Shown in pieces: positions 1 to 5,418 of a stretch of 5,418 nucleotides of DNA (the stretch's first letter is position 1; every line of letters starts with the position of its first letter). The position numbers and the translations under genes were made by a program. The notes below the pieces were generated by a model that was given only the letters and a program-made list of their open reading frames with translations, did no database searches and was not told the origin of the DNA. Location: the NCBI GenBank assembly GCA_902795835.1, contig CADBNA010000458.1, forward strand, positions 1 to 5,418. The letters run 5' to 3'. The stretch comes from an uncultured Lachnospiraceae bacterium (GTDB lineage Bacteria > Bacillota_A > Clostridia > Lachnospirales > Lachnospiraceae).

Positions 1-1
1 T

Positions 2-403
2 CAGGAGAAACTGGCCGAGGGACTTACATGGATGTCCCAAAGAGAAGGTCCCTATCTGGTTCACTGCACGGAAGGAAAGGACCGGACGGGTTTTGTGTGT
101 ATTCTGCTGGAGGCGCTCTGCGGCGCATCGTACAGCGAACTCGAAGAGGACTACATGCTGACTTATGACAATTATTACGGGATTAACAGACAGACCGATC
201 CGGACAGATACAATACGATACGGAGAAAGAACCTGGATGTCATGCTGAATGCGATTGTGTCCGACAGTAATGTCGACATCACCGCCGCCGATCTGTCTGT
301 CTGTGCCGAAGAATATCTGCAGCGCATCGGCGTAGAGGAAGAAACTATAGAAATCATACAGGAAAAGCTGCAGGACCGAAGCAGTGAGGCAGAGGCGGCG
401 TAA
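2..403 (+). CDS. Protein tyrosine phosphatase, C-terminal part (5'-truncated by window edge)
   Basis: The visible 133 residues contain the phosphatase signature HCTEGKDRTG. The catalytic cysteine codon is at 65-67 and the phosphate-binding arginine codon at 83-85, giving CX5R followed by Thr. The GKDRTG form is typical of the MptpB-like, single-domain tyrosine or dual-specificity phosphatases (Pfam Y_phosphatase3 type). These hydrolyse phosphate monoesters through a cysteinyl-phosphate intermediate, and some members also act on phosphoinositides. After the loop come a helix (FVCILLEALCG) and an EEDYMLTYDNYYGI segment, which I recall from clostridial homologues. The frame is open to the left edge, and the residues before the ATG at 32 (EKLAEGLTW) look like normal family sequence leading into the active site. 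That ATG is therefore internal and the true start lies upstream. No signal peptide can be judged. The substrate is unknown. The gene converges on gltD and is not part of its operon. The family call is firm; the physiological role is not inferable. Confidence 0.88.
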   Translation, partial: QEKLAEGLTWMSQREGPYLVHCTEGKDRTGFVCILLEALCGASYSELEEDYMLTYDNYYGINRQTDPDRYNTIRRKNLDVMLNAIVSDSNVDITAADLSVCAEEYLQRIGVEEETIEIIQEKLQDRSSEAEAA

Positions 404-443
404 AGCGAGGCGGGGTGGCTCACCCCGCCTTACGCCTCACTGC
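381..443. repeat. Nested inverted repeat joining two convergent gene ends
   Basis: The outer arms GCAGTGAGGC (381-390) and GCCTCACTGC (434-443) are perfect 10-base reverse complements. Inside them, GCGTAA (398-403) matches TTACGC (430-435), and the perfect hairpin 408-417/421-430 forms the core. The left side carries extra bases (391-397 and 404-407) that would bulge. The phosphatase stop codon TAA (401-403) and the gltD stop codon TGA (439-437 on the minus strand) both lie inside the structure. This is read directly from the bases; any role beyond termination is inference. Confidence 0.75.
408..430. terminator. GC-rich hairpin, probable bidirectional terminator
   Basis: AGGCGGGGTG (408-417) and CACCCCGCCT (421-430) pair perfectly over 10 bp around a 3-base loop. 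The hairpin lies in the 33-base gap between the stop codons of the phosphatase gene (plus strand) and gltD (minus strand), where a shared terminator is expected. Neither side has a convincing run of T: only TT follows on the plus strand, and TCGCTTT on the minus strand. It may therefore be a weak intrinsic terminator, or a 3'-end stabilising stem that needs Rho or extended pairing with the outer arms. Confidence 0.55.
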
Positions 444-2017
444 AGATTCGTGTACCCCATCAGTGCCTTGTCCACTTCTTTTGCGGCGCTGCGCCCTTCT
501 GCTATGGCCCATACCACAAGAGACTGGCCCCGATGCATATCTCCGGCCGTATAGATATGGGGTTTTGATGTCGCGTGGGCACCCGGAGCTGTCTTTACAT
601 TGGTCCTCCCGTCTGTTTCGACGCCGAATTCTTTGGTTACGTATTGTTCGCTCCCCAGGAACCCGGCCGCGATCAGGACCAGCTGGGCCGGGACGGTCCG
701 CTCGGTTCCTTCCGCCGGGACCATTCTCATCCGGCCGCTTTTTTCATCCTTCTCCGGTTTCAGTGAGACCAGCACGGCCTGTTTCAGATTGCCTTTTCTG
801 TCTTTGATGAATTCTCTGACTGTCGTCTGGTAAACGCGCGGATCCGCCCCGTATTTCCAGATGGCTTCTTCCTGGCCGTAATCCGTCTTCAGCACCTTTG
901 GCCATTCCGGCCACGGATTGGATGGCAGCCTGCTTTTCGGCGGTTCAGGCATCATCTCCAGCTGGGTCACTGTTTTCGCACCGAGCCGGATGCAGGTGCC
1001 GACACAGTCATTCCCTGTATCGCCGCCGCCGATCACGATCACGTCTTTGCCATATACCAGCTTTTCCGGCGCTCTGTCAATGAACCAGCGGGATGTATGA
1101 TCTGACCTGCCGGATGTTTTCCGCCTGCCGTTCTTTCCTTTTGCTCCCGCAGATTGATTCTGCGGCAATGCCAGTTCCCCGTCCAGAAGCCGCTTCGTAA
1201 CGGTTCCCAGGAAATCCACTGCGAAATAGATTCCCGCCGCATCCCTTCCCGGAACCGGAATGTCCCTGGGGCTGGAGGCGCCGCAGGCCAGGATAATGCC
1301 GTCATATTCTTTTTCGAGATCGGCTGCCTTTAAATCTCTCCCCACGTCTATGCCTGTCAGAAACCGGACACCGGCCTGTTCCATCATGGCAATACGCCTG
1401 TCGATGACCGATTTATCCAGTTTCATATTCGGGATGCCGTACCGGAGCAGTCCGCCGACCCGGTCTTTTCGCTCATAGACCGTAACCTCGTGCCCCCTCC
1501 GGCTGAGCAGCTGTGCCGCAGCCAGACCGGCAGGACCGCTTCCGATCACGGCCACCTTTTTGCCGGTCTTCTCAGAAGGTGTCTCTTCCTGTGCCAGCCC
1601 GTGTGCAAAAGCGTACTCGATCACTGCTTTTTCGTTTTCCCTGGTGGCGACAGGGGCGTCATGCAGCCCGCAGGTGCAGGCCGCCTCACAGAGAGCCGGA
1701 CATACCCGGCTGGTGAACTCAGGGAAGCTGTGTGTAATCGAAAGCCTCCGGTAGGCCTGTTCCATCCTTCCTCTGAAAACCAGGTCATTCATCTCCGGCA
1801 CCAGATTGTGAAGCGGGCACCCGGATGCCATCCCCGCAATCATAACACCGCCCTGGCAGAAGGGCACGCCGCAGTCCATGCATCTGGCTGCCTGTGTCCG
1901 CTGCTCGGGCAGAGGAAGCGGCAGATGAAACTCCAGGAAGTCCTGTGTCCGCTGCTGCTCGTCCCTGACCGGTCCGTCCATTCGTTCATATTCCAGAAAA
2001 CCGGTTGACTTACCCAT
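437..2017 (-). CDS. gltD: Glutamate synthase small (beta) subunit
   Basis: A 526-residue cytoplasmic electron-input subunit of GOGAT. It oxidises NAD(P)H on FAD and passes electrons to GltB for glutamine + 2-oxoglutarate -> 2 glutamate. The N-terminal iron-sulfur domain has Cys46, 49, 54 and 67 (RCMDCGVPFC, then SGCPLHN) and Cys106, 110 and 114, with an extra Cys116 (RVCPALCEAACTCG); these should carry two 4Fe-4S clusters. The FAD fold has GSGPAGLA at 159-166, an acidic Glu182, and GGLLRYGIP from 188. The second dinucleotide fold has GGGDTG at 330-335, and the C-terminal flavin motif TAGDMHRGQS is at 490-499. NPWPEWPK and the ending GYTNLQ fit the Firmicute/plant-like branch. The start is the ATG at 2017, fixed by a strong RBS and the TAATG overlap with gltB. 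Length exceeds the usual 490-500 because of extra residues within about 283-319. NADH versus NADPH preference is not settled. Homologous FAD subunits of other oxidoreductases exist, but the gltB neighbour makes this call firm. Confidence 0.96.
   Translation of the reverse strand: MGKSTGFLEYERMDGPVRDEQQRTQDFLEFHLPLPLPEQRTQAARCMDCGVPFCQGGVMIAGMASGCPLHNLVPEMNDLVFRGRMEQAYRRLSITHSFPEFTSRVCPALCEAACTCGLHDAPVATRENEKAVIEYAFAHGLAQEETPSEKTGKKVAVIGSGPAGLAAAQLLSRRGHEVTVYERKDRVGGLLRYGIPNMKLDKSVIDRRIAMMEQAGVRFLTGIDVGRDLKAADLEKEYDGIILACGASSPRDIPVPGRDAAGIYFAVDFLGTVTKRLLDGELALPQNQSAGAKGKNGRRKTSGRSDHTSRWFIDRAPEKLVYGKDVIVIGGGDTGNDCVGTCIRLGAKTVTQLEMMPEPPKSRLPSNPWPEWPKVLKTDYGQEEAIWKYGADPRVYQTTVREFIKDRKGNLKQAVLVSLKPEKDEKSGRMRMVPAEGTERTVPAQLVLIAAGFLGSEQYVTKEFGVETDGRTNVKTAPGAHATSKPHIYTAGDMHRGQSLVVWAIAEGRSAAKEVDKALMGYTNLQ
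1061..1171 (-). other. Apparent insertion region in GltD (residues about 283-319)
   Basis: Between LLDGEL and KDVIVIGGGDTG the protein carries a polar, basic segment that includes AGAKGKNGRRKTSGRSD and WFIDRAPEKLVYG. From memory, typical clostridial GltD has about 18 residues between the LLD and the lysine before the glycine-rich motif; here there are about 44, so roughly 26 are extra. The reading frame is intact and the flanking motifs are normal. The exact boundaries are approximate because they rest on a remembered, not computed, alignment. Confidence 0.6.
1147..1165. repeat. Short inverted repeat at the edge of the GltD insertion
   Basis: CCGCAGA (1147-1153) and TCTGCGG (1159-1165) are perfect 7-base reverse complements separated by TTGAT. 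On the coding strand this encodes the PQNQSAG stretch at the left end of the extra GltD segment. A 7-bp stem can arise by chance in a GC-rich gene, so its link to the insertion is only suggestive. Confidence 0.45.
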
Positions 2018-5000
2018 TATGCACCTCCAACAAACTGCCTGAAGGCTTCTATCTTTGCTTCTTCAGGATCTGCACCGCTCTCCTCGTTTTCGGCGATCAG
2101 CCGGAGAATCTCTTTGTAATCCGTCGGGATGATCTTCTTAAAACGCGGAACATATTCCCCGAAGTTTTCCAGAATCTCCCGCCCTTTTTCGGAGCCGGTG
2201 TGATTCACATGCGCTTCAATGATCCTCCGGAGCTGGGCGCGGTCCGTCTTCGTCTCAACATTTTCCATCTCGACCAGCTGCTTATTCAGGTTCCTGTACA
2301 GCCGGTTCTCCTCGTCCAGAACGTATGCGGTCCCGCCGCTCATACCCGCCGCGAAATTCTTTCCGACAGGCCCGAGCACAACCACACAGCCGCCCGTCAT
2401 ATACTCGCACCCGTGTTCTCCGATGCCCTCCACCACGCAGACGGCTCCTGAATTCCGGATACAGAAACGCTCACCGGCCATGCCTGCTATATAGGCTTCC
2501 CCGGATGTTGCGCCGTACAGGGCTACGTTGCCTATAATAATGTTTTCCCGGGGATCATATGCGGCCTCTCCGGGAGAACGGACCACCAGTTTTCCGCCGG
2601 AAAGTCCTTTTCCGAAATAGTCATTGGAATCTCCCGTGAGTTCCAGCGTCAGTCCTCTGGGGATGAAAGCGCCGAAGCTCTGTCCCCCCGAACCGGAACA
2701 CCTGACCCGGATCGTGTCATCACTGAGGCCTTCCGGATGACGCCTGGTGATCCTCTCTCCCAGAAGCGTCCCGAACGCCCTGTCCGTATTGCCGACCTCT
2801 GTACAGATCTCTGACTTCTCCCCGGTCTCAACAGATCTCTGCACATCCGGTGAAGCGATCAGGATGGCTTCGTCTTTGGTATTTTCAAACTTGAAATCAT
2901 ACCGGTATTCGGGATGGAAAAATGATTTTTCTCTGTCTGTTCCCGACATGTCCAGGAGAATCCTCGACATGTCCAGGCGTTTCTGCCTATCGGACAGGTC
3001 ATCCCTGACCTTCAGCAGATCGGTTCTGCCCACAAGCTCATCCAGGGACCTGACCCCCAGGGAAGCCATGATCTCGCGAAGCTCTCTCGCGATAAAGAGC
3101 ATGAAATTCTCCACATACTCCGGTTTTCCGGAAAATCTCCTGCGAAGCGCCGGGTTCTGCGTGGCTACACCCATGGGGCAGGTATCCGACTGGCAGACAC
3201 GCATCATCACGCAGCCCAGCGTAATCAGCGGTGCCGTCGCAAACCCGAATTCTTCTGCCCCCAGAATGGCGGCAATGGCAACATCCCTGCCGCTCATCAG
3301 CTTCCCGTCCGTCTCGATCACCACCTGATTCCGCAGGCCGTTGGCCACCAGTGTCTGGTGCGTCTCCGCCAGTCCGAGTTCCCAGGGAAGACCGGCGTTA
3401 TGAATGGACGAGACCGGGGCGGCGCCTGTACCGCCGTCATAGCCGGAGATCAGGACCACGCCGGCGCCTGCCTTGGCAACACCGGCCGCCACGGTTCCCA
3501 CCCCTGCCTCTGATACCAGCTTTACGGATATGCGTGCCCGGCTGTTGGCTTTCTTCAGGTCATAGATCAGCTGCGCCAGATCCTCGATGGAATAAATATC
3601 GTGATGCGGAGGCGGCGAGATCAGGCTGACACCAGGCGTGGAATGTCTCGTCTTCGCGATCCAGGGGTATACTTTCCGTCCGGGCAGATGGCCGCCCTCC
3701 CCGGGCTTGGCTCCCTGCGCCATCTTGATCTGTATTTCTTTTGCGCTCACCAGATACCGGCTTGTCACGCCGAACCTGGCGCTGGCCACCTGCTTGATGG
3801 CTGAGCTGCGGTCACAGTCCGTTCCCGCTGACTGGATGCGTTCCACGCTCTCTCCCCCCTCGCCGCTGTTGGACTTGCCGTGCAGATGATTCATGGCAAT
3901 GGCCAGGGTCTGATGGGCTTCCTCCGAGATGGACCCGTAGGACATGGCGCCTGTTTTAAAACGTGTGACGATCATCTCCTCACTTTCCACTTCTTCAAGC
4001 GGAATGCCTTCTTCCGGATAAACGAATTCCAGCAGGCTGCGGAGATACCCTGTCTGTTCCGCGTTGACCATCTCCGTATACCGTTTAAACTTTTCGTAAT
4101 TCCCCTCGCGCGCCGCGCACTGGAGCATATGGATCGTCCCGGGGTTATACCTGTGGTGCTCACCCTGGCTCCGTTCCTTGTGCCGTCCTGCCGGCGTCAG
4201 TTCCAGATTGACGGGCAGTCCCAGCGGGTCGAATGCCCGGCTGTGCTGCTCGTCGCAGGCTCTCCCTATGTCATCCAGGGTGATCCCCCCCACCCGGCTG
4301 GCCGTGCCGGTAAAATATGCGCTGATGACATCGTCCGATATGCCGATCGCTTCAAAGATCTTGCTGCCCTGATAGGACTGGATCGTCGAGATGCCCATCT
4401 TGGAGGCGATCTTGACAATGCCGGCTAAAATCGCCCTGTCATAATCGCCGACAGCCGCGTAATAATCCTTTTCCAGAAGTCCCTCTTCGATCAGCTCCGC
4501 GATCGTGGCATGGGCCAGATAGGGGTTTACAGCGGATGCGCCGTATCCGAGAAGGGTCGCAAAGTGGTGTACCTCCCTAGGCTCCCCGGATTCAAGGATC
4601 AGCGACATGGCCGTGCATTTTTTCGTGTCGACCAGGTGCTTGTGTACGGCTGCGACGGCCAGCAGGGAAGGAATCGCCACATGGTTCTCGTCCACTCCCC
4701 TGTCGGAGAGGATGAGGATATTTGCCCCCTGCCGGTAGACCTTGTCCACTTCCACAAACAGATGGCTGAGCACCCGCTCCATGGGTGTTCCCTTGTAAAA
4801 CAGAGTAGAAACCCTGGAAACAAGAAAACCTTCTTTTTTCATGGCATCGATCTTTAACAGGTCAAGGTCGCTGAGGATTGGATTTTCAATTTTCAGCACA
4901 TGGCAGTTTTCGGCTCTCTGCTCCAGCAGGTTGCCGTTTGTGCCCACATACACGGTTCTGGAGGTGACGATCTTCTCCCTGTCCGCATCAATGGGCGGGT

Positions 5001-5418
5001 TCGTCACCTGGGCGAACAGCTGCTTGAAGTAATAGAACAGCGGCTGATACTGCTCCGACAGCGCGGCGACCGGCGTATCCACGCCCATGGACCCGATCTG
5101 CTCCGTCCCGCTTAAGGCCATTGTCAGGATCCCGTCGTGATAATTCTCCCAGGTATATCCAAATGCTTTCTGCAGCTTCTTCTGCTCTGTGCCGGCAAGA
5201 GGCGGCACCTTCCTGTTTGGAATCTTCAGATCCGCAAGATGCAGCAGATGGCTGTCCAGCCATTCGCCGAAGGGCTTTGCCTTTGCATAGGTCTCCTTGA
5301 TCTCGTCATCATAGATGATCTTTTTCTGTTTCGTGTCCACCACCAGGATCTTGCCTGGATGCAGCCTCTCCTTTTTCACGATGTGCCGTTCATCCAGCTT
5401 CAGGACGCCGACCTCGGA
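2017..5418 (-). CDS. gltB: Glutamate synthase large (alpha) subunit, N-terminus cut off by window edge
   Basis: The visible 1133 residues cover most of the catalytic subunit of GOGAT, which normally has about 1500. The missing 370-400 should be the N-terminal class II glutaminase domain with its catalytic Cys1. Counting from the first visible codon, the sequence opens with SEVGVL, the end of the glutaminase domain, and LHPGK. A central domain follows (about 40-380; GSMGVDTP, FAQVTNPPID, LSDRGVD). The FMN/2-oxoglutarate barrel comes next (about 425-795), with GAMSYGSIS (490-498), QGAKPGEGGHLPG (568-580), SPPPHHDIYSIEDL (601-614), GYDGGTGAAP (659-668) and ETDGKLMSGRD (702-712). Cys736, 742 and 747 (CX5CX4C; bases 3213-3178) should bind the 3Fe-4S cluster. 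The C-terminal glycine-rich beta-helix (GXGXG domain) spans about 870-1080. All visible key residues are present and there is no frameshift. GTG at 5379 is not the start, because conserved sequence continues upstream of it. The gene is co-oriented and overlapping with gltD; its promoter is outside the window. Confidence 0.97.
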   Translation of the reverse strand, partial: SEVGVLKLDERHIVKKERLHPGKILVVDTKQKKIIYDDEIKETYAKAKPFGEWLDSHLLHLADLKIPNRKVPPLAGTEQKKLQKAFGYTWENYHDGILTMALSGTEQIGSMGVDTPVAALSEQYQPLFYYFKQLFAQVTNPPIDADREKIVTSRTVYVGTNGNLLEQRAENCHVLKIENPILSDLDLLKIDAMKKEGFLVSRVSTLFYKGTPMERVLSHLFVEVDKVYRQGANILILSDRGVDENHVAIPSLLAVAAVHKHLVDTKKCTAMSLILESGEPREVHHFATLLGYGASAVNPYLAHATIAELIEEGLLEKDYYAAVGDYDRAILAGIVKIASKMGISTIQSYQGSKIFEAIGISDDVISAYFTGTASRVGGITLDDIGRACDEQHSRAFDPLGLPVNLELTPAGRHKERSQGEHHRYNPGTIHMLQCAAREGNYEKFKRYTEMVNAEQTGYLRSLLEFVYPEEGIPLEEVESEEMIVTRFKTGAMSYGSISEEAHQTLAIAMNHLHGKSNSGEGGESVERIQSAGTDCDRSSAIKQVASARFGVTSRYLVSAKEIQIKMAQGAKPGEGGHLPGRKVYPWIAKTRHSTPGVSLISPPPHHDIYSIEDLAQLIYDLKKANSRARISVKLVSEAGVGTVAAGVAKAGAGVVLISGYDGGTGAAPVSSIHNAGLPWELGLAETHQTLVANGLRNQVVIETDGKLMSGRDVAIAAILGAEEFGFATAPLITLGCVMMRVCQSDTCPMGVATQNPALRRRFSGKPEYVENFMLFIARELREIMASLGVRSLDELVGRTDLLKVRDDLSDRQKRLDMSRILLDMSGTDREKSFFHPEYRYDFKFENTKDEAILIASPDVQRSVETGEKSEICTEVGNTDRAFGTLLGERITRRHPEGLSDDTIRVRCSGSGGQSFGAFIPRGLTLELTGDSNDYFGKGLSGGKLVVRSPGEAAYDPRENIIIGNVALYGATSGEAYIAGMAGERFCIRNSGAVCVVEGIGEHGCEYMTGGCVVVLGPVGKNFAAGMSGGTAYVLDEENRLYRNLNKQLVEMENVETKTDRAQLRRIIEAHVNHTGSEKGREILENFGEYVPRFKKIIPTDYKEILRLIAENEESGADPEEAKIEAFRQFVGGA
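2022..2028 (-). promoter_or_regulatory. gltD ribosome-binding site inside the gltB 3' end
   Basis: On the minus strand GGAGGTG is followed by four bases and then the gltD ATG, which is near-ideal Shine-Dalgarno complementarity and spacing. The same bases encode the final Val-Gly-Gly-Ala of GltB. With the TAATG stop-start overlap at 2019-2015, this points to translational coupling that would keep the two subunits near equal amounts. It also decides the gltD start. Confidence 0.88.
2944..2977. repeat. 13-bp direct repeat inside gltB
   Basis: CGACATGTCCAGG occurs at 2944-2956 and again at 2965-2977, a period of 21 bases or exactly seven codons. In the protein it gives two LDMS copies, as RLDMSRILLDMSG, in the linker between the FMN barrel and the C-terminal glycine-rich domain. 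It looks like a small in-frame duplication, or chance reuse of the same codons for a repeated tetrapeptide. The linker is variable in the family, so function is probably unaffected. Confidence 0.6.

Noticed and set aside
32..403. ATG at 32 as the start of the phosphatase gene
   Set aside because: The frame is open to the left edge, and the residues before the ATG fit the family. A start here would place the catalytic cysteine at residue 12, leaving out the whole N-terminal part of the fold.
415..807. Plus-strand open frame of 130 codons opposite the gltD 3' end
   Set aside because: It is antisense to conserved gltD sequence, with arginine- and proline-rich composition typical of a shadow frame in GC-rich DNA.
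1490..2008. Plus-strand open frame of 172 codons opposite the gltD 5' half
   Set aside because: It lies wholly opposite the conserved cysteine and FAD motifs of GltD. No recognisable domain or ribosome-binding site was seen.
2747..3328. Plus-strand open frame of 193 codons opposite gltB
   Set aside because: It is serine- and arginine-rich low-complexity translation antisense to the 3Fe-4S region of GltB, with no domain resemblance.
3880..4428. Plus-strand open frame of 182 codons opposite gltB
   Set aside because: It looks superficially protein-like but is fully antisense to conserved GltB sequence, and no known motif can be seen.
2017..5379. GTG at 5379 as the start of a short GltB lacking the glutaminase domain
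   Set aside because: The 13 codons upstream to the window edge have no stop and encode SEVGVL..., the conserved end of the glutaminase domain. The gene is cut by the window, not by evolution.
1..5418. A CRISPR array, mobile element, tRNA/rRNA, riboswitch or novel defence-type system
   Set aside because: No regularly spaced repeats, transposase motifs or terminal repeats were seen. No structured non-coding stretch exceeds the 33-base convergent gap. The window is filled by three recognisable housekeeping-type genes.

Overview
The window is an ordinary housekeeping stretch from a bacterial chromosome. It holds three protein-coding genes and almost no intergenic DNA. Two genes are cut by the window edges. 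The two main genes encode the large (GltB-type) and small (GltD-type) subunits of glutamate synthase (GOGAT). The third is the C-terminal part of a CX5R-type protein tyrosine phosphatase. The sequence looks moderately GC-rich by eye. The style of the proteins (a two-subunit GOGAT in gltB-gltD order, a GltD with the long-spaced N-terminal cysteine motif and an NPWPEWPK motif, and a phosphatase with an HCTEGKDRTG loop) resembles anaerobic Firmicutes of the class Clostridia, perhaps Lachnospiraceae-like. That placement is recalled family resemblance, not a database result.

Layout: positions 2-403 (plus strand) are the 3' end of the phosphatase gene. A 33-base convergent gap (404-436) contains a perfect 10-bp GC-rich hairpin, nested in a larger inverted repeat that includes both stop codons. 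Positions 437-2017 (minus strand) are a complete gltD. Positions 2017-5418 (minus strand) are gltB, open to the right edge and therefore lacking its start. On the minus strand gltB runs into gltD through a TAATG overlap, with a strong ribosome-binding site inside the last gltB codons. The two subunits are therefore almost certainly co-transcribed and translationally coupled.

Function: GltD takes electrons from NAD(P)H through FAD and passes them through iron-sulfur clusters to the FMN in GltB. There, ammonia released from glutamine is joined to 2-oxoglutarate and reduced to glutamate. The glutamine-hydrolysing N-terminal domain of GltB lies beyond the right edge. The promoter and any nitrogen-responsive control of the operon also lie outside the window.

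I found no undescribed system. The points most worth a second look are an apparent insertion of about 26 residues just before the second dinucleotide-binding motif of GltD, and the mirrored sequence of the two converging gene ends.
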